From assembly GCF_039544005.1 (NCBI RefSeq), contig NZ_BAABKV010000001.1, positions 2,232,001-2,296,000 of the forward strand: 64,000 bases of DNA. The letters are read 5' to 3'. This document shows positions 45,567 to 54,905 of this stretch, in pieces (position 1 is the first letter of the stretch; each line of letters begins with the position of its first letter). The notes beneath the pieces are model-generated. The model ran no database searches. It worked only from the letters and a program-made list of their open reading frames with translations, and had not been told where the DNA came from. The translations under genes and the position numbers were made by a program. The stretch comes from Kitasatospora paranensis. GTDB lineage: Bacteria; Actinomycetota; Actinomycetes; Streptomycetales; Streptomycetaceae.

Positions 45567-46412
45567 TCAGCCGTGGATGCCGATGCGGGAGTGGGTCCAC
45601 TGGAACGAGTTGTTGCTCGTGTAGGTGGCGTAGTTCCACCAGGTGTACGTCTGGGTGCTGGGCCAGGGGTCGCCGACCGCGATCATGCTGCTCGACGGGT
45701 CGTAGCCGTAGATGACGTTCATGTGCCCGCCGCCGGAGTTCCAGCCGATCCGGACGGCGAACGGGCGTCCGCCGGCGATCTCGGCGGACGTCTCGGCGAA
45801 GGTGGCACTGCGGTACAGGTCGCGGCCGCTGCTGCTGAAGCCCATGTTCGCCAGGCCGTTGGCCAGGTCGCCGAGGGTGGCGGGCTGGTCGTTGCAGTCG
45901 AGCCGGCTGCCCTGCGCGGCCAGCCGGCAGAAGTCGGCCTGGGTGTAGCCGGTGCGGCCCCAGTAGGTGGCGATGGTCAGGCCCGAGGCGTCCCAGCACC
46001 ACTGGTCCTGGACCTGCTTCTGCATGGTGATCGGCAGCGTGGTGGCACCGGTCGGACGGGGCGTCGAGCCGCACACGGGCAGCCCGTTGGTGTTCTCCCG
46101 GATGAAGGCGTCGGCCATCCAGTACGAGCCGGAATAGATCCACCGGTTGTCGTTCTCCACCGTGGTGCCGGTGGAGCGGCAGCTCATCGGCACCTTGTCA
46201 CCGATCCGGGAGGACCCGGTGACCTGGGCGGTGGTGGCCGGCTGGGCCCGGTGGTTGATCGAACTCCAGCCGCCCTGGCCGGAGATGACGGTGCCGGTTA
46301 CGACGCCGGCCTGGGCGAGGGCGCCCACGCCGAACATCAGGGCGCCGGAGATCAGCGCCACCACGGCGGCGAGCAGGGCCTTCCTGCCGCGGGAGGTACG
46401 GAGTCGGTGCAT
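45567..46412 (-). CDS. Secreted papain-like cysteine protease (C39-like/C70-like)
   Basis: A 281-aa exported protein. The signal region is KALLAAVVALISGALMFGVG. The catalytic Cys lies in MQKQVQDQWCWDASGLTIAT, matching the Q-x5-WCW(A)AS pattern of papain-like C39_2/AvrRpt2 proteases. The His lies in NSGGGHMNVIYGYDPSSSMI and the Asp in VGDPWPSTQTYTWWNY. Cys residues in CRSTGTTVEN, LPVCGSTPR, FCRLAAQGSRLDCN could form disulfides. A pro-region or binding segment of about 100 residues precedes the catalytic core. It is the first gene of a pair with the anchored protein at 44548. The target is unknown. Confidence 0.85.
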   Translation of the reverse strand: MHRLRTSRGRKALLAAVVALISGALMFGVGALAQAGVVTGTVISGQGGWSSINHRAQPATTAQVTGSSRIGDKVPMSCRSTGTTVENDNRWIYSGSYWMADAFIRENTNGLPVCGSTPRPTGATTLPITMQKQVQDQWCWDASGLTIATYWGRTGYTQADFCRLAAQGSRLDCNDQPATLGDLANGLANMGFSSSGRDLYRSATFAETSAEIAGGRPFAVRIGWNSGGGHMNVIYGYDPSSSMIAVGDPWPSTQTYTWWNYATYTSNNSFQWTHSRIGIHG

Positions 46413-46480
46413 GGTGATCTCCTCGATGGGGATCGCGGGTTCGGGCGGGCCGGGCTCCGGGGAGGTAGGCCCGCGGAGGG

Positions 46481-47128
46481 TCAGGGCCGCACGGAGCGGC
46501 GCAGCAGGCGGGTGGCCACCGCGACGGCGAGCGCGGCGAGGACGGCCACGCCGAGGCCGGCGAGCGCCAGCAGCCAGACCGGCCGGTCGTCGGCGGCGAC
46601 CGGCGCGGCGGTCCGCGCGACCGCGGGACCGGCGGATGCGGGACCGGCGGAGGTGAGCGCGGCCGGGCGGGAGGTGTGCGGTGCGGTCGGGGCGGTGCGC
46701 GCCGCGGACGGCACGACCGGGCCGATCGCGCCGGGCGGGTCGCCGGCCGGCACGTCCAGCACCGCCTCGCCGCGTCCGAGCGCGGGGAAGGCGGTCTCGG
46801 CGACCACCGTCCAGCGGCCGGGTGGCAGGGTCTGCTCGGTGGTGAGGACACCGGGCAGGCCGGGCACCGGGACGAGCGGCCAGGGGCCGACGGAGGTGCC
46901 GTCCGCGGCGGTGGCGCCGAGGGTGCCGGCGACGGCCTCGTCGACCGGGTCCCGGTCGTTCTCCCAGACGGCGGTCGCCGTCGGGTGGCCGGACCGCAGA
47001 CCGGTCACGGTGAGCCGGATGGTGTCGCCGTGCGCGTGCGCCGCGGGGGCCGGGCCGAGAACGGCGAGGCCGAGGGCGAACAGGCCGGCCGGCACGGCGC
47101 GGCGGACGGCGGAACGGGGGTTGTCCAT
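46481..47128 (-). CDS. Secreted beta-sandwich-like protein with C-terminal membrane anchor
   Basis: A 215-aa protein: signal peptide AGLFALGLAVLGPAPAAHAH, a soluble domain beginning HGDTIRLTVTGLRSGHPTAT and ending RGEAVLDVPAGD, an Ala/Pro/Thr linker, then one helix (WLLALAGLGVAVLAALAVAV) and RLLRRSVRP. Mature N-terminal His residues and the strand-rich domain recall CopC/FixH-like proteins, but no metal motif is clear. It lies between two secreted proteases on the same strand. The function is unknown. Confidence 0.65.
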   Translation of the reverse strand: MDNPRSAVRRAVPAGLFALGLAVLGPAPAAHAHGDTIRLTVTGLRSGHPTATAVWENDRDPVDEAVAGTLGATAADGTSVGPWPLVPVPGLPGVLTTEQTLPPGRWTVVAETAFPALGRGEAVLDVPAGDPPGAIGPVVPSAARTAPTAPHTSRPAALTSAGPASAGPAVARTAAPVAADDRPVWLLALAGLGVAVLAALAVAVATRLLRRSVRP

Positions 47129-47198
47129 GGTGGCTCCGGGGGTTCGGGCCGCCGGCCCGCCCGCCGCTGCTGCGGGCGGGCCGGCGGCCTGCGCTGCG

Positions 47199-49277
47199 TC
47201 AGGACACCTTCTGGACCGTCCAGCCGTGGTAGCCGGAGGCGTTCGGGTCCTCCAGGTCGAGCAGCCAGGCGCCGTAGTAGGGGCGGCTGCTCACGCCGAG
47301 GACGAGCGCGCTGCCCTCGGCGGTGACCGACAGGCCGCTGTCCGTCGCGGTCAGCCGCCACTGCTGGGAGTCCGCCGTCCCGCAGGCCTGTTGGGCGACC
47401 CACTGGCCGACCACGGGGACCCCACCGAGTTGCAGGCACTTGCCGGACACCGCGGAGCGGATCCGCACGTTCCCGCCGCCGGCGTCGTCGAAGTACCAGC
47501 GCTGACCGGCGTAGCCGTTGGGCGGCGAGCCGACCAGCACGGTGCCGTCGGCGGACTTGCCGCCCCAGATCTCGGCGGCCAGGCCGCTGGCCCCGTTGGT
47601 CATCGTGTAGGCCGTGGACGGCGTGGTGGTGGTGCCGCCGGCCTTCGGCGTGTGGAAGGTGAGCGTCCGGCCGGGCCGCGAGTCGGTCCCGCTGCTGTCG
47701 CGGACGGCGACCGCGACCGTGTAGTCGGTGTCGGGCCGCAGGTCGTAGATCCGTGCCGAGGCCGGCTGGACCCAGGCGAGGAACCGTCCGTTCAGCAGGA
47801 CCTGGTACCACTGGGCGTTCGCCACCGCGGGCCAGCCCAGGACGGCGGAGTCGGACGTGAGCTGTCCGAGGGTGACGTCCGGTCCGGTGGCGGGGCCGCC
47901 GGTCGGGCCGCCCGTCGGGGACGGGGCGGGGGACGGACTTCGGGTGGCGGTCGGCGACGGGCTGGGGCTCGGCGACGGGTTCGGCCCGGTGCCGCCCCCG
48001 GTCATCAGGAACCTGTTGTCGGCGACGTTCCAGTGCGTGGCCAGGTAACTTCCCGGCTTCGGGCTGGTGTTGTAGTAGTCGTCGTGGTTGCAGTCGAGCC
48101 GCTCGTCGTGGCCGCGGTCCGGGCAGACGGTGCGCATGGTCGGGTAGTACGGCGTGTCCGAGTAGCACATGATGTCCCACTCGTCGGTGCAGTGCGCGCC
48201 CTTGCTGCTGTTGGGCGCGCTGTTGTTGACCGCGCCGAGGTTGTGGCCCAGTTCGTGCGCGGCGGTCGCGCCGCTCCAACAACCGGAGTCGGTACGGCCG
48301 TACGACGGGCCGAAGTTGCTCAGGTTGTCCTGGCCGGGGCGCTCGTCGCCGTTGAACGTGCCGATGCCGCAGTAGACGTTGGCGTCGGCGAACACCATGT
48401 ACTTGCGGTCCTTGCGGTCGAAGCCCTTCCCGGCGAGTGCCGTGTTCATGGCTCCGAACTCGGCGAGTGCCGCGTCGGGGAGTTCGACGTTGAGCACGGA
48501 GGGCGTGCAGTCGGCCGCGGTGACGAACCGGATGTGCCGTACCCCGCCGGTCTCCTGTGCGCTGGCGAGGTAGATCGCGTCGGCGTCGGCGGCCCAGGTG
48601 CGGAACGAGGCCGCGTACTGCGCGTACCGGTCCTTGCCCGGACCGTGGACGTACACGACCTGGACCCGGTTGCCGGTGCTGCCGTCGCCGTCGCAGGTCA
48701 CGGCCTGGCCGGCGGCGGCCGGGGTGCGGGACGGTGCCGCCGGGGCCGACGGACGGGCGGCGGCGGACGCTGCGACGCTCGCCCGGGCATCGACGGCGGG
48801 CGCGGCGCCGGTGGCGGGGCCGGAGCCCGCCGGGTCGGCCTGGCCGGGTCGGGCCGGGTCGGCGGCCGTGAGGTCGGCCTTGGCGACGGGCGCGGTGTCC
48901 TTCTTGACGTCGACGCCCCGGGGCGGCGCGTCCGGGCCGTGCGTGCAGTGGTCGTCGGCCGTGCGCAGGACGCCGACGCAGCGGTCGCCCGTCTTGGCGA
49001 CCTCAAGCCCGGAGTACACCAGGCCGCGCGGCACGTCGTCCGCCGGTATCGAGGCGACCGGTTGCGGTGCCAGGTCGTGGGCCGGCCCGGCCGCCGACAC
49101 GGCGTCGGCCCCCGGCGCGGCAGCGGACACCGGTGTCCGGTCCGCGGTGAGAACGCCGTCCGTGACGACGGCTCCGATGAAGACCCCCGTTGCGGCGACC
49201 ACGGCAGCGACGAGCACCGTACGGGTGCTCCGCCGCCGTTTGACCGCTCTTCTGTGTCCGGGCAAACCATGCCTCAT
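47199..49277 (-). CDS. Secreted reprolysin-like zinc metalloprotease with FN3 and ricin-type lectin domains
   Basis: An intact 692-aa exported protein. An N-terminal helix (TVLVAAVVAATGVFIGAVVT) is followed by an Ala/Pro-rich propeptide. The catalytic domain (about 200-430) has the metzincin zinc motif TAAHELGHNLGAVNNSAPNS and a Met-turn, CTDEWDIMCYSD. A Ser/Pro linker leads to a fibronectin-III domain (about 465-555, DYTVAVAVRDSSGTDSRPGR) and a ricin beta-trefoil (about 560-690) with CLQLGGVPVVGQWVAQQACG and SQQWRLTATDSG. It should degrade extracellular protein while bound to glycans. The shape suggests targeting to polysaccharide or glycoprotein. Confidence 0.92.
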   Translation of the reverse strand: MRHGLPGHRRAVKRRRSTRTVLVAAVVAATGVFIGAVVTDGVLTADRTPVSAAAPGADAVSAAGPAHDLAPQPVASIPADDVPRGLVYSGLEVAKTGDRCVGVLRTADDHCTHGPDAPPRGVDVKKDTAPVAKADLTAADPARPGQADPAGSGPATGAAPAVDARASVAASAAARPSAPAAPSRTPAAAGQAVTCDGDGSTGNRVQVVYVHGPGKDRYAQYAASFRTWAADADAIYLASAQETGGVRHIRFVTAADCTPSVLNVELPDAALAEFGAMNTALAGKGFDRKDRKYMVFADANVYCGIGTFNGDERPGQDNLSNFGPSYGRTDSGCWSGATAAHELGHNLGAVNNSAPNSSKGAHCTDEWDIMCYSDTPYYPTMRTVCPDRGHDERLDCNHDDYYNTSPKPGSYLATHWNVADNRFLMTGGGTGPNPSPSPSPSPTATRSPSPAPSPTGGPTGGPATGPDVTLGQLTSDSAVLGWPAVANAQWYQVLLNGRFLAWVQPASARIYDLRPDTDYTVAVAVRDSSGTDSRPGRTLTFHTPKAGGTTTTPSTAYTMTNGASGLAAEIWGGKSADGTVLVGSPPNGYAGQRWYFDDAGGGNVRIRSAVSGKCLQLGGVPVVGQWVAQQACGTADSQQWRLTATDSGLSVTAEGSALVLGVSSRPYYGAWLLDLEDPNASGYHGWTVQKVS

Positions 49278-49679
49278 TTCCTGGGAAGGGGTTGAGTGCC
49301 GGGAATCCTGCCAGAACGTCCGAGCGCTTCGCAGACACGTGTTCTACGCGCGAAGACGTACGCCGTTCAACGAAATTCCGCATCCGCCGAACAGGGTCTC
49401 AATTTTGTTGCAGGGCAGGCGTGTTGATGCAATGTGCCATCAAGGTGACGCCTGCGGCGAGGCATTCGAACGTGCACGACTTCACCGAACCGTTATGCTT
49501 CGCAATCCATCGTTAGACGGCCCGTCAAATAGTGCAATTGCACACCGTGGTCGGGAAATCACGCACGATGAACCATCCCGCCGCAGGGCCTCGGGGCCCC
49601 GCCGGGGGCCGCGCGGACGCCCGGCCCGATCCGCCCGGTCGCCTCCCGCCGCAGCGCCCGCACCGGCATAATCACGCCC
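49278..49679. other. Low-GC intergenic region with a 12-bp palindrome
   Basis: About 400 bp with markedly lower GC than the rest of the window and no supported gene. It contains the perfect palindrome GTGCAATTGCAC (49532-49543) and several A/T-rich hexamers that could serve as promoters for the metalloprotease (minus) or the metallo-hydrolase (plus). A 74-codon frame at 49292-49516 lacks a ribosome site and family features. Confidence 0.5.
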
Positions 49680-50707
49680 ATGACGACCGCCCGTGCGAAC
49701 ATCAGCGCGATTGCCGAAGACCTGTACGTATGGCTCCCCCGAAGCGGGGCTGGGGCCTGGCCAACTGCGGTCTGCTGGCCTCGCCGCGCTCGGCGGCATG
49801 GATCGACACCCCGTACGACCCGTCGCTGGCCGGGGAGTTCCTCGCCGAGAGCCGCAAGCGCCTGGGCCCCGGCGTCCCGATCGACCGGGTGATCGTCACG
49901 CACGCCAACGGGGACCACCTCTGGGGCGCCGGCGTGCTGCCCGACGCCGAGGTCATCACCACCCGCGAGGCGCTCGAGCACATCCACTACGAGCCGACGC
50001 CGCAGCAGCAGCACGCGCTGATAGCCGGCGGCGACCCGCAGTCGCCCCTCGGCTGGTACCTCTCCCGGCACTTCGGCGGCTTCGACTGGTCCGCCACCGA
50101 GCCGGTGCATCCCACCCTGATGTTCCACGGCGAGCTCGAACTGCGCGTCGGCGACCACCCCGTCCATGTGATCGGGCTGCCCGCGGCGCACACCGACGGC
50201 GACCTGATCGTCCACCTGCCCCGGCAGCGGGCGGTCTTCGCCGGCGACGTGATCTTCGGCTCCACCCCGCAGTTCCCGGGCGACCACCCGGTGCACTGGG
50301 CCGGCCCGCTGCAGAACGTCATCGACGCCTGCACCCGGGTGCTGGCGACCGGCGCCGAGATCATCGTCCCGGGCCACGGGCCGGTGCTGGACCGGGCCGG
50401 GGTGCACGACCACATCGCCCACCTCGCCCACGTCCAGGAGCGCGCCCACGCCCTGCACGCCGCCGGGGTCCCGGCCCTGGAGGCGGCCCGGACGGTCATC
50501 GCCGAGCGGCGCCACCCCGAACTCGGCCTGCCGGAGCGCCTGGTGATCACGATCGGGTCCGAGTACCGGCACCTGGACGGCACCGCGCTGCCGGGGGTGC
50601 TGGAGGTCATGTCCCAGGTCGCCGTGGTCGCGCGGGAGCTGGAGAACGGCACCGTACCCGGACCGCGTGGCGCCGCCGACGCCGACCGGCAGGGGCAGCC
50701 GGCCTGA
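49680..50707 (+). CDS. MBL-fold metallo-hydrolase (frameshifted near start)
   Basis: About 342 aa. The start ATG 49680 (MTTARANISAIAEDLYVWLP) is joined to PKRGWGLANCGLLASPRSAA by one C missing from the CCCCC run near 49735. Zinc-ligand motifs are VIVTHANGDHLWGAGVLPDA, HVIGLPAAHTDGDLIVHLPR, then VFAGDVIFGSTPQF and EIIVPGHGPVLDRAG. This matches the glyoxalase-II-like or lactamase-like branch of the superfamily, with Asn-Gly in place of the usual Tyr/Phe-Asp spacing. It hydrolyses a thioester, lactone or similar bond; the substrate is unknown. It is independent of the conservon 150 bp downstream. Confidence 0.88.
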
Positions 50708-50856
50708 CCGGCCCGCCGCGTCCCCACCGCGGCGCGCCCCTTCCGATCCACCGCCGCGTCCCCACAGCGGCGCGGCGGCCCGCAGCACCGGGCCGCCCCC
50801 AGCACCGGACCGCTGTCACCACCGGCGGTCCGCACTCCCCATCCACGAGGACTTCG

Positions 50857-52332
50857 ATGACCCAGATCGCGCTGCTCGCACTGGCCGTCGTCAGTGCGGC
50901 CGCCCTGGCCGCAGCGGGTGTCCAGGCACGGGCGCGGCGGCATGCGGTCCGCCGTGCGGAGGCCGCCGACACCCTGCTGGCCCGGTACGAGGAACGTGCC
51001 CGAGCCGCGGAGGCCCGGCTCGCGCAGCACGAGGAGCAGGCCCGGGAGACCGCCGCCCGGCTCGCCCACAGTGAGCACGACGCCGCCGACATCAGGCGGC
51101 GGGCCGAGGCGCTGTTCGGCGAGATCGGCCACCTCGCCGAACAGCGGCTGCCGGCCGAGGCCCTGGCGCTGACCCACCCCGGTGCCCCGGTGCCGCCGGT
51201 GCGGGAGCCGGAGCTGGTCGGCGAACGCGCCGTCCTCGCCCTCGACTCGGTGCTGGCCGCGGCCAGGGCCGCCGTGCTCGGCGAACGGGAGCGGGTCGAC
51301 GCGGCCGCCCGGCCGCGATGCGCGGCACCACCTCCAAGATCCAGACCCTGCTGTACCAGGTGCAGAGCCTCGTCCAGCAGTTGCAGCACGACAACGACGA
51401 CCCCCGGCTGCTGGAGGTCGACTTCCGCAACGAGGTCGCCCTGCGGCGGATCCAGACCGTGGCGGTGCTCTGCGAGGCCTGGCCGGGCCTGGCCCGCGCC
51501 GACTCGCCGCTGGCCGAGGTCGTGGTCGGCGCGCTCTCCCGGGTGCCCGGCTATCCACGGATCAAGGTGGCCAACCACCTGCGGGAGCCGCGGCTCGCCG
51601 TGGTCGCCCGGGCCGCCGAACCGGTCGCGGTCGCCGTCGCCGAACTCCTGGCCAACGCCACCGCCTACTCGCATCCCGACACCGAAGTCCCGGTCACCGT
51701 CCAACAGGGCGGCCGGGGCGCCCTGGTGGTCATCGACGACAGCGGCATCGGCATGGACGAGGACCAGCTGGCACGCGCCAAGCGGCTGCTGGCCGGCCCC
51801 CGGAGGTGCTGCTGACCGAGCTCGGCAACCCCCGAAGGCCGGGTTCGCGGTGATCGGCCGACTCGCCCGCCAGTACGGCTTCGCCTGCCACATCGAGCCG
51901 TCGCCGTACGGCGGCATGCGGACCATCGTGCGGATCCCCGGAGCCCTGCTGACCGTCGTCGACGCCGAGCAGCCGCTGTCGGTGCTCGCCCCGCAGCCCG
52001 TCCGGACGGCGACCGCGCCGGCCCCGGCCGGCCCCGGCGAGGGCGACGGCGCGGCGGCCCCGGCCGCGACGGCGTCCGACCGCACCACGGCCGCCGCACT
52101 CCCCGCGGCGTCCGACGGCGACGGGCTGCCCAGTCGGCGGCGGCGCCGCCCGCGGCCGGAGCAGCAGCCCGCGACGGCGCTCGACGAGAGCCGCGAACCA
52201 CCGGCCGACCGCACACCGGAGCAGGCCGCCGCCCGCTGGCGCGCCCTGCAGCAGGGTACGGACTCCGGGCGGGACGCCGCCGCCGCGCAGTCCGTACCCG
52301 CCCCCGTACCGACCGAAGGAGCAGACCAGTGA
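50857..52332 (+). CDS. cvnA: Conservon sensor-kinase-like protein CvnA (three frameshifts)
   Basis: About 492 aa. An N-terminal helix (LLALAVVSAAALAAAGVQAR) leads to a long coiled coil, then a kinase-like core. The HATPase N-box is ELLANATAYSHPDTEVPV and the G-box is IDDSGIGMDEDQLA. Three lost bases occur: near 51315, restoring MRGTTSKIQTLLYQVQ; near 51803 (PPEVLLTELGNP); and near 51828 (PKAGFAVIGRLARQYGF). The last two are C-runs one base short. A long disordered tail ends in TGA overlapping cvnB (GTGA). It belongs to the nitrate/nitrite-sensor-like kinases that head actinomycete conservons and is thought to act with CvnB, C and D at the membrane. Confidence 0.9.
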   Translation: MTQIALLALAVVSAAALAAAGVQARARRHAVRRAEAADTLLARYEERARAAEARLAQHEEQARETAARLAHSEHDAADIRRRAEALFGEIGHLAEQRLPAEALALTHPGAPVPPVREPELVGERAVLALDSVLAAARAAVLGERERVDAAARPRCAAPPPRSRPCCTRCRASSSSCSTTTTTPGCWRSTSATRSPCGGSRPWRCSARPGRAWPAPTRRWPRSWSARSPGCPAIHGSRWPTTCGSRGSPWSPGPPNRSRSPSPNSWPTPPPTRIPTPKSRSPSNRAAGAPWWSSTTAASAWTRTSWHAPSGCWPAPGGAADRARQPPKAGFAVIGRLARQYGFACHIEPSPYGGMRTIVRIPGALLTVVDAEQPLSVLAPQPVRTATAPAPAGPGEGDGAAAPAATASDRTTAAALPAASDGDGLPSRRRRRPRPEQQPATALDESREPPADRTPEQAAARWRALQQGTDSGRDAAAAQSVPAPVPTEGADQ

Positions 52333-52754
52333 GCACGCCCCGCCGTCCCGCCACCGACGAGATCTCGTGGGTGCTGACCCCGCTGCTCGAACTGCCCGGG
52401 GTGCAGCACGCGCTGATCGCCACCGGGGACGGCCTGGTCGAGGGCGCCTCGCCGGACCTGGACCGGGCCTCCGCCGAGCGGGTCGCCGCGATGACCGCCA
52501 CCCTGCACGCGGCCAGCCGGGCGTTCACCACGGCCTTCACCGACGAGGAGAAGCCGAAGCTGGCGCAGACGGTGGTCGAGTCCGACCTGGGCTTCGCCAT
52601 CGTCGTGCCGGCCGGGCAGAACACCTCGCTGGCGGTGTTCGCCGCGCCGGAGTCCCAACTCGGCAACATCGCCTACCAGATGCAGGTGCAGGTGGCCGCG
52701 CTCTCGCGGGCGCTGGCAAGTCCGCCGCGGCAGTCGGACGGTGCGCAACGGTGA
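52329..52754 (+). CDS. cvnB: Roadblock/LC7-domain protein CvnB
   Basis: A 141-aa intact roadblock protein starting at GTG 52329, overlapping cvnA by 4 bp. Landmarks are ISWVLTPLLELPGVQHALIA, TGDGLVEGASPDLDRASAER, then GFAIVVPAGQNTSLAVFAAP, the usual strand pair of the fold. Roadblock proteins regulate small GTPases; here the partner is CvnD. Order and overlaps match the canonical conservon. Confidence 0.95.
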   Translation: MSTPRRPATDEISWVLTPLLELPGVQHALIATGDGLVEGASPDLDRASAERVAAMTATLHAASRAFTTAFTDEEKPKLAQTVVESDLGFAIVVPAGQNTSLAVFAAPESQLGNIAYQMQVQVAALSRALASPPRQSDGAQR

Positions 52755-53104
52755 GCGGCGTCCCGCCCCGGCGCATGGTGCCCGCGTACCTGGTCACCGG
52801 CGGCCGGACCAGGCCCAGCCGGACCGCCTTCGACCGGCTCACCGTGCTCCACTCCGCGAGCCCGGAACCGCCGGACGAACTGGACCCGGAGCACCGCTCG
52901 CTGTGGGCGCTGCTCCGGGACGGCGCCCTCACCCTGGTGGAGGCCGCCGCGCACCTGCGGCTGCCGGTCAGCGCCACCAACTTCCTCGCCGCGGACCTGG
53001 TGGACGCGGGCCGGCTCCAGGCCCGCGCCCCCGTCCCCCGTGCCCAGCAGATCGACCGCGCCCTCGTGGAGAGGCTCCTCGTTGGACTCCGAACCCTCCG
53101 GTAG
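52751..53104 (+). CDS. cvnC: DUF742 protein CvnC
   Basis: A 117-aa protein from GTG 52751, overlapping cvnB by 4 bp. It has the conserved DUF742 opening MVPAYLVTGGRTRPSRTAFD, then RLTVLHSASPEPPDELDPEH and a winged-helix-like region GALTLVEAAAHLRLPVSATN followed by LAADLVDAG. It is the third conservon component, possibly DNA- or protein-binding. It overlaps cvnD by 23 bp. Confidence 0.95.
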   Translation: MSGVPPRRMVPAYLVTGGRTRPSRTAFDRLTVLHSASPEPPDELDPEHRSLWALLRDGALTLVEAAAHLRLPVSATNFLAADLVDAGRLQARAPVPRAQQIDRALVERLLVGLRTLR

Positions 53105-53684
53105 CCGGGTCGGCTACCTGCCCGACCGGGACCAGACCCTGATGAAAGTCCTGGTCGCCGGCCCCTTCGGCATCGGCAAGACCACCCTGATCCGCACCCT
53201 GTCCGAGATCCCCACCCTGCACACCGAGGAGGTGATGACGGAGACCGGCGCCCCGGTCGACGACACGGCGGGCCTGCCGGACAAGACGACGACCACGGTG
53301 GCGGTCGACTTCGGGCGGCTCACGCTGCCCGAGGACATCGTCCTCTACCTGTTCGGCACCCCCGGGCAGCGCCGCTTCTACCCGCTCTGGAACGACATCG
53401 CCCGGGGCGCGCTCGGTGCGCTGGTGCTCGCCGACACCCGGCGGCTCGCCGAGTCGTTCGAGGTCATGGACCTCATCGAGGAGCAGGGGCTGCCGTACGC
53501 GGTCGCGGTGAACTGCTTCCCGGACGCCCCCGCCCACCCGCCGGAGGTGCTCCGCGCCCACCTCGACCTGCATCCCGACACCCCGCTGGTGCTCTGCGAC
53601 GCGCGGGAGCGGGCCGGCAGCATCGAGGCCCTGATCGCCCTCGCCGAACACGTCCTGCGCAGCCTGCCCCGGGAGCCACGGTGA
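53082..53684 (+). CDS. cvnD: Small GTPase-like protein CvnD
   Basis: A 200-aa intact P-loop protein. I chose TTG 53082 (LDSEPSGSRVGYLPDRDQTL) because it matches the family N-terminus, despite the rare start. The P-loop is VLVAGPFGIGKTTLIRTLSE. Switch regions are TTTTVAVDFGRLTLPEDIVL and the DxxG-equivalent LFGTPGQRRFYPLW. Base recognition is AVNCFPDAP in place of NKxD, typical of conservon GTPases. It is the output switch of the CvnA-B-C-D complex. Confidence 0.93.
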   Translation: MDSEPSGSRVGYLPDRDQTLMKVLVAGPFGIGKTTLIRTLSEIPTLHTEEVMTETGAPVDDTAGLPDKTTTTVAVDFGRLTLPEDIVLYLFGTPGQRRFYPLWNDIARGALGALVLADTRRLAESFEVMDLIEEQGLPYAVAVNCFPDAPAHPPEVLRAHLDLHPDTPLVLCDARERAGSIEALIALAEHVLRSLPREPR

Positions 53685-54892
53685 CCGACACCGACGTCAC
53701 GCCCGTCGACCTCTACGGACCGGCGTTCGCCGCCGACCCGCACGGCCACTACGAGCGGATCCGGTCGTCCGGGGCGCTCGCGCCGGTGACCCTCTCCCCG
53801 GGGTGCGGGCCCTGCTGGTCACCGACTACCAGGCGGCGCTGGACGTGCTGCGCGACACCGACACCTTCTCCAAGGACCCGCGGCCGGCGTGCGATCCGCT
53901 GCCCGCGGACTCCCCGCTGCTGCCGGTGCTCGGCTGGCGCCCCACGGCGCTGTTCAGCGACGGCGAGGTGCACCGGCGCTACCGGCAGGTGATCACCGAC
54001 GGCCTCGCGCTGATCGAGCCGCACACCCTGCAGCAGCGGGTGGCCGAGGTCGCCGCCGCGCTGATCCGCCGGTTCGACGGCCTGGGCACGGCCGACCTGA
54101 TCTCCCAGTACGCCCGGCAGTTGCCGCTGTTCGTCTTCAACACCTGGTTCGGGGTGGCCCCCGGGGACAGCGACCGGCTGGTGGCCGGCATGGCCGGGAT
54201 GATGGAGTCCCAGCGCAAGGCCCTGGCTGCGTACGCCGATCTGGTCGCGGTGGTCACGGACATGGTCGCCGACCGGCGCACGAACGCGCGCAACGACCTC
54301 ACCTCGTGGTTCCTGCATCACCCGGCGGGGCTCGACAACGACGAGGTGGTGCGGCAGATCACCCTCACCATGAGCGCCGGGCACGAGCCCACCACCAACC
54401 TGATCGGCAACGCGCTGCTGCGGGTGCTGACCGACGACCGCTACGCGGGCTCGCTGTTCGGCGGGGCGATGACGGCCCACCAGGCGATCGACGAGGTGCT
54501 CTGGCACGAGCCGCCGCTGGCCAACTTCTCGGCCCACTACCCGCGGTACGACATCGAGTTCCACGGCCGGCGGATCGCCGCCGGCACGATGGTGCTGGTC
54601 TCCTACGCGGCGGCCAACTCGGAGGCCGCGCCGCCGCCCGGGACGACGCGCTGCGCGGCGGCTCCAGCGCGCACCTGGCGTGGGCCGCCGGGCCGCACGC
54701 CTGCCCGGCCCGCGACCCGGCGCTGCTGATCGCGATCACCGCGATCGAGCAGCTCACCAGCCGGCTGGGGGACCTGGAACTGGCCGTCCCCGCCGAGGCC
54801 CTGGTCTGGCGCCCCGGGCCGTTCCACCGGGCCCTGGTGAGCCTGCCCGTCCGCTTCACGGCGGTGGAGCACGACGCCCCGGGGGCGGTTGA
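53681..54892 (+). CDS. cvnE: Conservon cytochrome P450 CvnE (frameshifted)
   Basis: About 405 aa, starting at GTG 53681, overlapping cvnD by 4 bp. Landmarks are DLYGPAFAADPHGHYERIRS, FSKDPRPACDPLPADSPLLP, RPTALFSDGEVHRRYRQVIT, the I-helix LTMSAGHEPTTNLIGNALLR (Glu-Pro-Thr-Thr rather than the usual Glu-Thr-Thr), and a divergent haem loop, HLAWAAGPHACPARDPALLI, with the axial Cys. Frame breaks lie near 53804 (CCCCGGGG), 54645 and 54881. The last repair gives TGA at 54892 and avoids overlap with the convergent DUF3291 gene; unrepaired, the frame runs to 54980. Some conservons carry such a P450; its substrate is unknown. Confidence 0.88.
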
Positions 54893-54905
54893 CCGCGGGC
54901 TGCGC

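Noticed and set aside
49292-49516. 74-codon plus-strand ORF in the low-GC region
   Set aside because: No ribosome site or recognisable domain; composition looks like intergenic DNA.
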